Shown one piece after another: positions 11,246 to 19,921 of a stretch of 64,000 nucleotides of DNA. Each line of letters begins with the position of its first letter. The stretch's first letter is position 1. The stretch is taken from the NCBI GenBank assembly GCA_030832825.1, contig JAURIJ010000011.1, positions 1 to 64,000 on the forward strand, in the 5' to 3' direction. Under the pieces are notes generated by a model that did no database searches, was not told the DNA's origin, and was given only the letters and a program-made list of their open reading frames with translations. A program made the translations under genes and the position numbers. This DNA comes from Gammaproteobacteria bacterium (GTDB lineage: Bacteria > Pseudomonadota > Gammaproteobacteria > Pseudomonadales > Pseudohongiellaceae).

Positions 11246-11743
11246 TCACTCCCACACGTCACGCACGCTCAGCGGCAGGTCGGACTTGTTGCCGTTGGCG
11301 TTCTCCACATGGATCGTGAAGCTGTCGCCATTGCGCGTGTAGCCCAGCGACTTCATGCCGCCTTCCGTCACCGCCGTGAAATGCACGTGGTTGTCGGCGA
11401 TCATCGACAGCTCCATTTTCTGCGGCGCCGGCGTGCGCGGCACGAAGCCCGGATTCCACTGCTGGATGCGCAGCACCAGGGAGCCGTCCACTTCCTCGAT
11501 GGTGATCATCTCGAACATGCTGGTGGCGCCCTCGCCCGTGGTCATGCGCACCATGGCGGCGATGGAGCGGCCTTCGGCCTTGATCCAGTTCTCCTCCAGC
11601 TGATTGGCGCCGAGCTTGCCGGCATAGGTGCCTGTCATCCATGACAGCTGGTCGATGGTGGCAGCCGGCCCGGCAGCAAAACTGAAGGAAGAAGCGAGGG
11701 CGAGCAGGGAACTGGCGATGAGCGTTCTTGTTGTTCTTGGCAT
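11246..11743 (-). CDS. DUF6265 family secreted protein
   Basis: 165 residues with a signal peptide (LIASSLLALASSFSFA). The mature protein starts with IDQLSWMTGTYAG and ends in a Trp-Glu, and has the alternating strands of the DUF6265 family, a small lipocalin-like beta barrel with W-M-x-G near the N terminus. The biochemical role of the family is not known. It is a single gene with its own hairpin terminator; it is divergent from the aldo/keto reductase gene. Confidence 0.75.
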   Translation of the reverse strand: MPRTTRTLIASSLLALASSFSFAAGPAATIDQLSWMTGTYAGKLGANQLEENWIKAEGRSIAAMVRMTTGEGATSMFEMITIEEVDGSLVLRIQQWNPGFVPRTPAPQKMELSMIADNHVHFTAVTEGGMKSLGYTRNGDSFTIHVENANGNKSDLPLSVRDVWE

Positions 11744-11793
11744 GGCGTTCTCCAGGGTGAGGGAAAAGGGGGTGGCCAGAGCTTACCACCAGC

Positions 11794-11821
11794 TTGGCCC
11801 TGCACGGCAATGGAGTATCAT
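11794..11821 (+). promoter_or_regulatory. Sigma-70-like promoter of the aldo/keto reductase
   Basis: TTGGCC, a 16-bp spacer and TATCAT, followed by CGGC, lie 30 bp upstream of the start codon. Similar TAnnnT-CGGC sequences precede several other genes in the window. Confidence 0.35.
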
Positions 11822-11850
11822 CGGCGCCATTCCAACAAGAGGACGTCAGC

Positions 11851-12870
11851 ATGAATTATCGCTACATCGGCAAGAGCGGCCTGCGGGTCACCCCCGTCTG
11901 CATGGGCACCATGAGCTTCGGCACCTGGAGCGACGAGAAGGAAGCCTTTCGCATCCTGGACAAGGCCTACGAGCGCGGCATCAATTTCTATGACACCGCC
12001 GAGGTCTACCCCGTGCCGCCCAGCCCCGACACCATCGGCATGACCGAAACCATCTTCGGCAAGTGGCTGAAGACTCGCAACCGCGACGCCATCATCATCG
12101 CCACCAAGGTGGTGGGCGCCGCCGCCGGCTGGATGGTGCCCCCGGTGCGGGCCGGCCTCACGGCCATGGACCGCCACCACATCGAGCGCGGCATCGAAGG
12201 CAGCCTGCGTCGTCTGGGCACCGATTACGTGGACCTGTACCAAGTGCACTGGCCCGACCCGATCGTGCCGCTGGAACAGACCATGGACGCGCTCGACCGC
12301 CTGGTGGAAGCCGGCAAGGTGCGCTACATCGGCACCTCCAACGACAGCGCCTACGGCCTGACCAAGGCCAACACCATCGCCGACTACGAAGGCTATGCGC
12401 GCTTCCAGTCCATCCAGAACAATTTCTCGCTGCTCCACCGCCGCTTCCTGGACGAGCTGGCCACCGTGTGCCGCCGCGAGAACGTGTCCCTGCTGCCCTA
12501 CTCGCCCATTGGTGGCGGTGTGCTCAGCGGCAAGTACAACGTGCCCGAGATCCCGGCGCGCAGCCGTTTCGGCGAATACCTGGCGATGCAGAACCCGCGT
12601 CAGCGCGCCATGGCCGAGCGCTTCCTGAACCAGGCCACACTGGACTCCACGGCCCGCTACATCGAGATCGCCCGCGAGGCCGGCATGAGCCCCACCACCC
12701 TGGCCACCGCCTGGAGCATGCATTTCGACTTCGTGGCCTCGACGATCATCGGCGCGCGCGATGCCGCCCAGCTCGACGACTCGCTGGCGGCGCTGGACGT
12801 GACCTTGAGTGCGGAAGTACTGGCGGCCTGCGACGCGGTGCACAAGGCCTATCCGTATCCGATGGGGTGA
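11851..12870 (+). CDS. Aldo/keto reductase
   Basis: 339 residues, the standard length for the NADPH-dependent aldo/keto reductase (TIM-barrel) superfamily. The tetrad is visible: Asp and Tyr in NFYDTAEVY, Lys in IATKVVG, His in YQVHWPD. NADPH-binding segments near the C terminus (STIIGARDAAQLDDSL) are present. The sequence most resembles the Tas/YajO-type reductases, which act on diverse aldehydes and ketones; the substrate cannot be inferred. The frame extends upstream to 11794, but the ATG at 11851 begins the family-typical MNYRYIGKSGLRV. It ends 3 bp before the convergent mazF stop. Confidence 0.92.
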   Translation: MNYRYIGKSGLRVTPVCMGTMSFGTWSDEKEAFRILDKAYERGINFYDTAEVYPVPPSPDTIGMTETIFGKWLKTRNRDAIIIATKVVGAAAGWMVPPVRAGLTAMDRHHIERGIEGSLRRLGTDYVDLYQVHWPDPIVPLEQTMDALDRLVEAGKVRYIGTSNDSAYGLTKANTIADYEGYARFQSIQNNFSLLHRRFLDELATVCRRENVSLLPYSPIGGGVLSGKYNVPEIPARSRFGEYLAMQNPRQRAMAERFLNQATLDSTARYIEIAREAGMSPTTLATAWSMHFDFVASTIIGARDAAQLDDSLAALDVTLSAEVLAACDAVHKAYPYPMG

Positions 12871-12873
12871 GGG

Positions 12874-13188
12874 TCAGGCGAACATTTCCAGAAGGACCGG
12901 GTGCCAGACCGCGCGCTCGATGACCCCCATGCGCGCGCCGAGACGCCCCTTGTCGACGGCGCGCAACTGGTCCAGCAGGATACGGGCGGGCTTGTTATGG
13001 AAAACCAGTTCCGGCCGGCATCCCAGAGGCTGACCGGCGCTGGTCAGCGGCGCGATGATCACTCGGGGCAGCACCGCGTTCATGTCGTCAGGCGACACCA
13101 CGAGCGCGGGGCGGGTCTTGCGAATCTCGCTGCCGACAACAGGGTCGAGATTGACCCAGAAGACGTCTCCACTTCTTACCACGTCCAT
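12874..13188 (-). CDS. mazF: MazF/PemK-family toxin
   Basis: 104 residues, typical of MazF endoribonucleases that cut mRNA. It has the N-terminal RSGDVFWVNLDPVVGSEIRK strand-loop with the catalytic Arg, the RPALVVSP motif, and the I-I-A-P-L-T-S strand that carries the conserved Ser/Thr. It follows the antitoxin gene with a 13-bp overlap, the usual order. The C-terminal half (LLDQLRAVDKGRLG) is also standard, so the toxin looks intact. Confidence 0.93.
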   Translation of the reverse strand: MDVVRSGDVFWVNLDPVVGSEIRKTRPALVVSPDDMNAVLPRVIIAPLTSAGQPLGCRPELVFHNKPARILLDQLRAVDKGRLGARMGVIERAVWHPVLLEMFA

Positions 13189-13412
13189 TCCTCATCTCCT
13201 TCATCCATGGGGATCGCTTCCAGCAAGCTCGCATCCGCTGCGGCGTCGTAGGCCTCGAACCAGCCTTCGCGCGGCTGCCTGATGGCTTCGATGACAAGTT
13301 TCTTGCCATCGATCTGCAAGTCCACGGTATCGCCCAGCTCGCAGGATGCCAGCAAGGGTGCAGGGATGATAATGCCGCGGGAGTTGCCGACCTTGATCAG
13401 ATTGACGCGCAT
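13176..13412 (-). CDS. mazE: MazE/AbrB-type antitoxin
   Basis: 78 residues with the AbrB/MazE swapped-hairpin DNA-binding fold: VNLIKVGNSRGIIIPAPLL followed by LGDTVDLQIDGKKLVI. The C-terminal third is acidic and likely binds and neutralises MazF. The frame is open to 13445, but the ATG at 13412 has GGAG 8 nt upstream and gives the family start. It probably represses its own promoter; GTAAT-N9-ATTAC at 13449-13467 is a possible operator. Confidence 0.92.
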   Translation of the reverse strand: MRVNLIKVGNSRGIIIPAPLLASCELGDTVDLQIDGKKLVIEAIRQPREGWFEAYDAAADASLLEAIPMDEGDEEWTW

Positions 13413-13448
13413 GGGATGTCTCCAGAAAGCAGGCTTGTTCAGCAAGAA

Positions 13449-13467
13449 GTAATTACAAAGTTATTAC
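13449..13467. promoter_or_regulatory. Possible mazEF operator
   Basis: An AT-rich interrupted palindrome, GTAAT-N9-ATTAC, lies 37 bp upstream of the mazE start in an otherwise GC-rich region. Autoregulation through such a palindrome is usual for mazEF; the match itself is short. Confidence 0.35.
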
Positions 13468-13527
13468 AACAAAGAACATCGAGCAAGCCTGCTGCTTCAA
13501 GCGTAGATCACGACAACGGAGACGACC

Positions 13528-14013
13528 TCACTTCATCGGCGAGTAATCCGCCGAACTCAGCATGTACGACTGCACCTGCAGCGGCACCGGGTACTTCTCC
13601 AGCAGCGCCACCCACTCCGGGTCGGTGCGGAAAGCAGCCCAGACCTCGTCGCGGTGCGCGCGGTCACGGTAGGCCAGCATCCACACCAGCGTGTTCGGGT
13701 CGTCCATGCGCTGCCACACCGCCACGATCTCGGCGCCCAGACGCTGGAAGATGCCGATCTCGGCCTCGCGGAAACGCTGGTGCAGCGTGTTGATGCTGGG
13801 CGCTTCGTCCACCGGCTGCGCGGTGTACATGCGCAGCTCGAAGCAGCGCGAGTCAGCCGCCACGTTGGTGGCCAGCTCGGCACTCAGCTGCCCGGCCGGG
13901 CCACAGGGTGCGGGCGGGGCAGCAGGAGCAGCCGCCGGGGCCGGGGCACTCTGGGCCAGCGCGAACGAGCTGGCGAGAAACAGCGGGGCAAGCAGGATTC
14001 CGACTTTTTTCAT
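13528..14013 (-). CDS. NIPSNAP-family secreted protein
   Basis: 161 residues. A signal peptide (ILLAPLFLASSFALAQ) is followed by an Ala/Pro-rich linker and a NIPSNAP domain (FELRMYTAQPV, then REAEIGIFQRLGAEIVAVW, then LVWMLAYRDRAHRDEVWAAF). NIPSNAP domains have a ferredoxin-like dimeric alpha/beta-barrel fold; the function in bacteria is not settled. The ATG at 14013 has GGAG 6 nt upstream; the longer open frame through 14790 is the haemolysin III gene in another frame. Confidence 0.88.
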   Translation of the reverse strand: MKKVGILLAPLFLASSFALAQSAPAPAAAPAAPPAPCGPAGQLSAELATNVAADSRCFELRMYTAQPVDEAPSINTLHQRFREAEIGIFQRLGAEIVAVWQRMDDPNTLVWMLAYRDRAHRDEVWAAFRTDPEWVALLEKYPVPLQVQSYMLSSADYSPMK

Positions 14014-14114
14014 GTTGTTCTCCGGGATGCATAAAAAGGGACTGACCCGGGTGATTGCGCCCGAATGGCCCACCGAAGTCAACGCCGCCGCCGATGCGAA
14101 GGTGAGCCCTTGGC

Positions 14115-14765
14115 TCAGGGCAGCGGGATGTGCCAGAGCACGGCCACCACATGACACGCACTGCCCGCCAGCACAAAGACGTGAAACAGCGCGTGATTGA
14201 AGGGCAGCGCCCGGACGCTGTAGAGCAGCGCGCCCACCGTGTAGGCCACACCGCCCGCCACCAGCCAGCGCAGCCCGGCGGACGAGAGCGAGTTCACCAG
14301 CGGCTCGAGGGCGAACACGATCATCCAGCCCATGGCCAGGTAGAGCAGCGTGGAGAACAGCCGGAAGCGGCCGGTGAAGAACAGCTTGAGCACGATGCCC
14401 AGAAGGGCCATGGACCAGGACACGCCGAAGATCACCCAGCCCACCGGCGCCGGCAGCACCAGAAGGCAGAACGGCGTGTAAGTGCCCGCTATCAGCCCGT
14501 AGATGGCCGCGTGGTCGGCAATGCGCAGACGCGCCCGGCGCAGCGAATGCGCGCTGCGGTGATACACGGTGGACACGCCATAGAGCGTGACCAAGCTCAG
14601 CCCGAACAGACCGAAGCTGGCCACCGCCAGCCAGGAACCACTGAGCAGCGCCTTGCCGAGCAAGGCCAGCAAGGCCCCCACGCCGAGCACGAAGCCCAGG
14701 GCATGGGAGCCGACATTGAGACGCTCCTCGGCAGGAGAATACTGCGGCACAGCGCGACGACTCAT
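14115..14765 (-). CDS. Haemolysin III (HlyIII/YqfA) family membrane protein
   Basis: 216 residues with seven predicted membrane helices. It carries the family's metal-site residues: STVYHRSAHS, ADHAAIYGLIAGTYTPF and the C-terminal FNHALFHVFVLAGSACHVVAV. The fold is shared with adiponectin/PAQR receptors, and the His/Asp/Ser set is expected to bind zinc. Physiological role in bacteria is unclear (membrane lipid balance has been suggested for some). The ATG at 14765 has GAGGGG upstream; the frame continues to 14927 but without family similarity. Confidence 0.9.
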   Translation of the reverse strand: MSRRAVPQYSPAEERLNVGSHALGFVLGVGALLALLGKALLSGSWLAVASFGLFGLSLVTLYGVSTVYHRSAHSLRRARLRIADHAAIYGLIAGTYTPFCLLVLPAPVGWVIFGVSWSMALLGIVLKLFFTGRFRLFSTLLYLAMGWMIVFALEPLVNSLSSAGLRWLVAGGVAYTVGALLYSVRALPFNHALFHVFVLAGSACHVVAVLWHIPLP

Positions 14766-14925
14766 GACACCCCTCAAGACTGACAGACACGCATCAACAG
14801 GGCCGAAATGGCCTGCCTCCATGCTATGCCAGAGGCGCCCGCGCCTGCCACCGCGCGGTGTGCCTGGTTGACTTTGGGGTGGGGGTCCAGAAAACTCCGG
14901 GAAAAAGCTGGAAGGAACCTGCGCC

Positions 14926-15531
14926 ATGGACTACTACACACGGCACGCGGAGGCGCTCTTCGCGCGCTACGACTCCCTGCCACCCGAGCAAGTGCACCGC
15001 TGCTGGCTCGACCTGCTGCCCCACCAAGCGGGACTGGCCTGCGACATCGGCGCCGGATCGGGCCGCGATGCCCGCTGGCTTGCCGCGCAAGGCTGGGATG
15101 TGACCGCCGTCGAACCCAATGCCGCGCTGCGCACCCTCGCCCAGGCCAGCCCCACCCCCACCCGAGGCAGCGTGACCTGGCTGGACGACAGCCTGCCCGA
15201 GCTCCAGCGCCTGCGCGCCCTCGACATTCGCTTCCAACTCATCCTGATCAGCGCCGTGTGGATGCACCTGACGCCCACGCAGCACGCGCGCGCCATGCGC
15301 ATCGTCAGCGACCTGCTCGCCCCCGGCGGCCTGCTGGTGGTGACGCTGCGCAAGGGGCCGGATGCGGAGGGGCGGTTTCATCCCATCTCCACCGACGCAT
15401 TGATCCAGCACGCCCGCGATCGCGCCCTGATGCTGGCGCGCGAATGCCGCGACCAAGCGGATGTGACGCGAGGGGAGGTGGGGTGGGATTGTGTGGTGCT
15501 GTGTAAAGAGAAAGGACAACCAGCGAGGTGA
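14926..15531 (+). CDS. Class I SAM-dependent methyltransferase
   Basis: 201 residues. Motif I, CDIGAGSGRDARWLAAQGW, binds S-adenosylmethionine, with the acidic residue at the end of strand 2 in VTAVEPN. A later strand (LLAPGGLLVVTLRKGP) fits the methyltransferase 11/25 fold. Substrate unknown; small-molecule or protein targets are equally possible. The gene is as GC-rich as its surroundings, unlike the helicase gene that begins 18 bp after it, so the two probably have different histories even though they might be co-transcribed. Confidence 0.85.
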   Translation: MDYYTRHAEALFARYDSLPPEQVHRCWLDLLPHQAGLACDIGAGSGRDARWLAAQGWDVTAVEPNAALRTLAQASPTPTRGSVTWLDDSLPELQRLRALDIRFQLILISAVWMHLTPTQHARAMRIVSDLLAPGGLLVVTLRKGPDAEGRFHPISTDALIQHARDRALMLARECRDQADVTRGEVGWDCVVLCKEKGQPAR

Positions 15532-15549
15532 GAGCAAATATGGAGTTTT

Positions 15550-18500
15550 ATGCCAATTCAATCTGACGACCCACTTGGTGGCTCACTAATCGTGGGCAGC
15601 AAAGAAGATCCGTTTCTTCCGCATCTATGCGCCGCAATTCACATGGCCGATGAAATCGAAATGGCTGTGGCTTTTGTCATGAGCACTGGACTGCGATTGC
15701 TAATGCCGGACTTGTTAGATGCATCGCAAAGAAACGAAACAGTGACTCCTGCGGCGACGGGGGCTCTGCGTCGAGTTCGAATACTAACCAGTGACTATCT
15801 CGATGTGACGGACCCCGATGCACTACGTCAGTTAATGCTGCTCCAGGAGCAAGGTGCCGAGGTTCGTGTCTACGAAGCAGCGCAACGAAGCTTTCACATG
15901 AAAGCGTATATTTTTGCCGGCAAAAAGGCCTGCGGCGAAGAATGGGGACGCGCATTTATTGGCTCTAGCAACATTAGCCGAGAAGCGCTGCAGCTAGGAC
16001 TTGAGTGGAACTACAGAATCAACTTTCCGGGCGATAGGGGCTTTCTTGAAGCAAGACGCCAATTTCAGAAGCTCTTTGACGACCCCCTCGCCAAGCCCCT
16101 CTCCTACGCATGGATCGACGAATACGAAAAAAGGCGTGTAAAGCCAACAAAAGCTATTGCTCCAGGTACGTTAGAGGTTGAACCAGCACCTACACCAAAT
16201 CCAGTGCAAGTAAGTGCATTAGCTGCCTTGCAAGAAACACGAGAGCTAGGATATTCACGCGGTCTGGTCGTACTAGCGACAGGCCTTGGAAAAACCTGGC
16301 TAGCTGCCTTTGATGCACAACAGGCAGTTGCCAAGCGGCTGCTTTTTGTCGCTCATCGCGAAGAGATCCTAGTGCAGGCAGCAGAGACATTTGCCCGTAT
16401 TCGGCCGCGAGCAAGTATCGGCTTTTACAAGGGACAGCAACGCGACAGCCAAGTTGACATCTTGTTTGCGTCCATTCAGACAATTGGTAAGTCAGCTCAC
16501 CTTTCCACCTTCCACGAGAAGCACTTCGATTACATCGTTGTCGATGAATTTCACCACGCAAGCGCTCCGAGCTACCAGAAACTGCTCGCACATTTTTTAC
16601 CTAAATTTCTGTTGGGTCTGACAGCGACGCCTAACCGATCGGATCGCGCAGATATTCTCTCGCTCTGCGATGACAACCTAGTTTTTGAGAGAGATCTGTT
16701 TGCGGGAGTCAATCAATCCCTTCTCGTGCCATTTCACTACTACGGCATTTTCGATGAGGAAGTCGACTATAAGGCAATTCCTTGGAGAAACGGCAAGTTT
16801 GACCCAGATGAATTGGCAAACAGACTGGCAACGCTTGCTCGCGCAAACCACGCCTATAGAACTTGGCAAATTCACAAACAAACGCGCACCTTGGCGTTCT
16901 GCATTTCCAAGCGACATGCGGACTTTATGGCGGAGTATTTCAGAAATAGAGGGATTCACGCGGCGGCGGTCTATTCGGACTCGATTCTCTCTAGAGGCGA
17001 AGCGCTAGAGCAGCTTCGTAGCGGAAAAATTGAAATTCTATTCTCCGTAGACCTGTTCAATGAGGGCATGGACCTTCCGGGGATTGATTCAATCATGATG
17101 CTGCGCCCCACAGAGTCCAAGATACTGTTTTTACAGCAACTCGGCCGCGGCCTTCGTATGGCACCTGGCAAAGAGAAATTGATAGTCATGGATTTCGTTG
17201 CTAACCACCATAGTTTTCTCCACAAGCCGCAAGCTCTAATGAACATGGCCATGACTCATGGTGAACTGGCAAAATTCGCCGAGACCGCCATGGCCAATGC
17301 GCTGACATTGCCGCCAGGTTGCTTTATCAATTACGACCTGCGCTTCATTGAATTTCTACGCTCGTTGAACACTACCAGCACAGAGGACGAATACAGGGCA
17401 CTTCGAGACACGCTAAATCGTCGCCCTACGATCACTGAATTCCTGTTCTCTGGTGCGAGTGTCCAAAATGTGCGAAAGAAATTTGGGAGCTGGTTTGAAT
17501 TCGTCTCGCATATGGGCGACCTGAAAGAACAAGAATCTGATGTAGCCTCCACTTATCGGGAATTCTTGAGTGAAGTGGAAACTACTTCAAGACAAAAGTC
17601 TTATAAGCTAGTCCTCCTAGATGCCTTGAGAGAATTGAATGGGTGGCAAGCACCTACGCAGCTTGAGACTTTGGCACAAAAGTCATGGGAGATTCTGCAG
17701 CGACGGAGAAGTCTGCTTGTAGATTTGCCTGAGGAGTACCGAACTACTCAGCAGTTGCCAGGAGGTTGGACAAGCTATTGGAGGAAAAATCCTGTCCAGG
17801 CCTGGATTGGTGGAAACTCGAAGAAAGGAGCTAGCGCGTTCTTTTCCATCGAAGCAGGCAAGTTCAAAGCGAACTTCACGCTCAAGCAAGACCACCACGA
17901 CGTCTTCTTGGATCTAGCGCAAGAACTAATTAGCTTTCGCCTCGCTGAGTACATGCAAAGTAAAATACAGCCTACAGAGAATCGTCCTAGTTCTGTGACA
18001 CCTCTGCGGCAGACGACGTTCTCGTATTTTTCCGATTTGAAAATTGCCTGTGGCAACTTCCGTACTGGCGATATCACACAGGAAGAACACCGATCTTTAG
18101 GAGGAAGTTATAGCAAGTTTGACCCCATTCGCCATTTCATCGCTCGTGCGTCCGGGAATTCAATGGATGGGGGTGATAGCCCAATTCGCGACAAAGATTT
18201 GCTGCTTTTGGAGATTGTTGGCCCAGAAGATATTGGCTCTATTCCAGATGATGTCATTGCGATCGAAAGAAAGTCGACCAGCAACGAGAACCAGTATTTG
18301 CTTCGGAAAGTCGTTCGGAATGCGAATGGATCTATTGTTCTCCGAGCCAATAATCCGCTGTATGAAGATATGCTTGTGACCCCGAAGCTGGCGTCAGAAT
18401 TCAGGACCTTTGCACGATTAAAGAAGGTCCTGCATCCATTAGAAATCGAAGTTGGCCATAGATTCTTGCGCGAGGATATTCCCGCATTTTTTGGCACTGA

Positions 18501-18852
18501 ATTTAATCCAGGCAATTGGAATAGTGGCCATGTCATTCTCAGCCAGCAAAAGGCGCAGGTTCTTTTTGTCACCTTGAATAAGCAAGGCCGGGCGGCGGAC
18601 CATCGGTACCTAGATCACTGGTTGGATGAAAGGCACTTCCATTGGCAAAGCCAGGACAAGACCACGCCAACGAGCTCTAAAGGAAAGTCAATAATCCACC
18701 ATGCTCGGAGTGAGGTCGCAATTCATCTTTTCGTTCGAGAGCATAAATTGGAAGCAAACAAGGCTGCTCCTTTTACCTATCAAGGCAAAGTCAAATACAT
18801 CAGCCATACAGGGTCCTCCCCTATGAGCGTGACTTTCGAGTTGGAGGACTAA
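15550..18852 (+). CDS. PLD-nuclease/SF2 helicase/DUF3427 protein (candidate defence protein)
   Basis: 1100 residues. Domain order: phospholipase D-like nuclease, residues about 1-180, with H116-x-K118 and IGSSNIS at about 137-143; SF2 helicase with Walker A ATGLGKT (243-249), DEFHH (332-336), TATP (about 358) and motif VI QQLGRGLRM (about 530); then a long DUF3427 region. Around residues 865-885 the sequence ASGNSMDGG...IRDKDLLLLE resembles the Ser-containing motif of S24/LexA peptidases, with a Lys about 40 residues on (YLLRKVV). Predicted role: ATP-driven DNA or RNA unwinding coupled to cleavage; such fusions often lie in defence islands. The gene is visibly AT-richer than its neighbours and has different codon use, indicating transfer. 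No obvious partner subunit is adjacent. Confidence 0.88.
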   Translation: MPIQSDDPLGGSLIVGSKEDPFLPHLCAAIHMADEIEMAVAFVMSTGLRLLMPDLLDASQRNETVTPAATGALRRVRILTSDYLDVTDPDALRQLMLLQEQGAEVRVYEAAQRSFHMKAYIFAGKKACGEEWGRAFIGSSNISREALQLGLEWNYRINFPGDRGFLEARRQFQKLFDDPLAKPLSYAWIDEYEKRRVKPTKAIAPGTLEVEPAPTPNPVQVSALAALQETRELGYSRGLVVLATGLGKTWLAAFDAQQAVAKRLLFVAHREEILVQAAETFARIRPRASIGFYKGQQRDSQVDILFASIQTIGKSAHLSTFHEKHFDYIVVDEFHHASAPSYQKLLAHFLPKFLLGLTATPNRSDRADILSLCDDNLVFERDLFAGVNQSLLVPFHYYGIFDEEVDYKAIPWRNGKFDPDELANRLATLARANHAYRTWQIHKQTRTLAFCISKRHADFMAEYFRNRGIHAAAVYSDSILSRGEALEQLRSGKIEILFSVDLFNEGMDLPGIDSIMMLRPTESKILFLQQLGRGLRMAPGKEKLIVMDFVANHHSFLHKPQALMNMAMTHGELAKFAETAMANALTLPPGCFINYDLRFIEFLRSLNTTSTEDEYRALRDTLNRRPTITEFLFSGASVQNVRKKFGSWFEFVSHMGDLKEQESDVASTYREFLSEVETTSRQKSYKLVLLDALRELNGWQAPTQLETLAQKSWEILQRRRSLLVDLPEEYRTTQQLPGGWTSYWRKNPVQAWIGGNSKKGASAFFSIEAGKFKANFTLKQDHHDVFLDLAQELISFRLAEYMQSKIQPTENRPSSVTPLRQTTFSYFSDLKIACGNFRTGDITQEEHRSLGGSYSKFDPIRHFIARASGNSMDGGDSPIRDKDLLLLEIVGPEDIGSIPDDVIAIERKSTSNENQYLLRKVVRNANGSIVLRANNPLYEDMLVTPKLASEFRTFARLKKVLHPLEIEVGHRFLREDIPAFFGTEFNPGNWNSGHVILSQQKAQVLFVTLNKQGRAADHRYLDHWLDERHFHWQSQDKTTPTSSKGKSIIHHARSEVAIHLFVREHKLEANKAAPFTYQGKVKYISHTGSSPMSVTFELED

Positions 18853-19375
18853 TCGGATTCCCCCCAAACCTCCTCCGCAACCCCTCCAGATGCCGCTTGC
18901 GACTCCCGCGCGTCGACGGGATGGCCTTGACGTAAAGCTCGATGAACAGCTCCTCCACCTGCTGCATCGTGAAGACGACTTGCCTGAAGGACTGGATATA
19001 GGCCGTCATGCCCCCGTCGAAGAACACATTGGGCGGCATCTCCGTCTTGGGTTCCGCGCTGCCCACAAACGCGACAATCGAGTGAAGGGTGTCCGGTGAC
19101 ACGTTCAGCAGCTACTCCACCGCCTTGACGTGCTTGTGGTTCTGGCGCAGCGGATTCTGGAATCGCGAGTGCTTGCGGAAGATCTTCTGCGTCCACTCGG
19201 CTTGCTTCTCGGAGCCGAAGATCCAGCCCGTCATGTTCTTGGTTTCGATGATGAAGAGGCCGAAGGGGGAGACCACCACGCTGGGCGACTGGAGCAGCGA
19301 AAGCAGCACCAGAATGGGGACGAACCAGAGCAGGTAGCTCAGACTTTGCAGAGGCAATTGCAGAAGGACATCCAT
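18821..19375 (-). pseudogene. Broken NERD-domain gene
   Basis: Translating from ATG 19375 gives an N-terminal membrane helix, then FGLFIIETKNMTGWIFGSEK and QNPLRQNHKHVKAVE, clear NERD (nuclease-related) domain blocks. An in-frame TAG at 19112-19114 stops it. The same frame continues after the stop with LLNVSPDTLHSIVAFVGSAE and the rest of the domain to 18821. In addition, the segment between the helix and the ETKN block is too short: the usual IDH-containing part of the domain (catalytic Asp) is missing. Two independent lesions point to a pseudogene rather than readthrough. Its 3' end overlaps the end of the convergent helicase gene by 32 bp. Confidence 0.85.
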
Positions 19376-19497
19376 GCGTCTTTCTCCATGTGGCTGTGAC
19401 CAGCCGATTTCCTGAGGCCGACCTTAGCACACCCCGCGACATCCACCACCCCCTCTGCCACAATCGCCCCACCCTTCCTCCACCAGGACGCATCCCC

Positions 19498-19920
19498 ATG
19501 GCCATCTGGACTCGCCCCTTCGACATCGCCGCCACCATGGCGCACAGCCGCAACACCGCTGCCGAGAGTCTCGGCATCGAGATCACCGAGGCAGGCGACG
19601 ACTTCCTGCGCGGGCGCATGCCTGTGGATGCGCGCACGCTGCAGCCCTATGGCGTGCTGCATGGCGGCGCGTCGGTGCTGTTTGCGGAAACGCTGGGCAG
19701 CATCGCGGCGAATCATTGCGTGCGGGGCAAGCACGAACGCGCGGTGGGGCTGGAGATCAATGCCAATCATCTGCGGCCGGTGCCGCCGGGCTGGGTCACG
19801 GGCACGGCGCGCCCGCTGCATCTGGGCAGCACCACGCAGGTGTGGGAGATCCGCATCGAGAACGAGCAGGGCAAGTTGTGCTGCGTGTCGCGGCTGACGG
19901 TGGCGGTGATCGGGGGGTGA
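19498..19920 (+). CDS. Hotdog-fold acyl-CoA thioesterase (PaaI/YdiI type)
   Basis: 140 residues. The hotdog motif GVLHGGASVLFAETLGS contains the catalytic Glu and the G-x-x-H-G-G turn of the PaaI/MenI (YdiI) thioesterase group. VGLEINANHLRPV and WEIRIENEQGKLCCVSRLT are the expected later strands. It likely hydrolyses an aryl- or acyl-CoA ester in the cytoplasm; 1,4-dihydroxy-2-naphthoyl-CoA is one known substrate of the group. The last 13 codons (19877-19915) are present again 690 bp downstream as a 39-bp near-perfect repeat bracketing the yefM-yoeB module. Confidence 0.9.
   Translation: MAIWTRPFDIAATMAHSRNTAAESLGIEITEAGDDFLRGRMPVDARTLQPYGVLHGGASVLFAETLGSIAANHCVRGKHERAVGLEINANHLRPVPPGWVTGTARPLHLGSTTQVWEIRIENEQGKLCCVSRLTVAVIGG
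19877..19915 (+). repeat. Direct repeat, copy 1 (inside the thioesterase 3' end)
   Basis: 39 bp starting TGTGCTGCGTGTCGCGGCTG. It matches 20567-20605 with a single mismatch (G/T). Copy 1 is functional coding sequence, so it is the original; the copies bracket the YoeB/YefM module. Confidence 0.85.
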
Positions 19921-19921
19921 G

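Noticed and set aside
19112-19114. Possible stop-codon readthrough in the NERD gene
   Set aside because: A second lesion (missing catalytic segment) makes a decayed gene the simpler reading.
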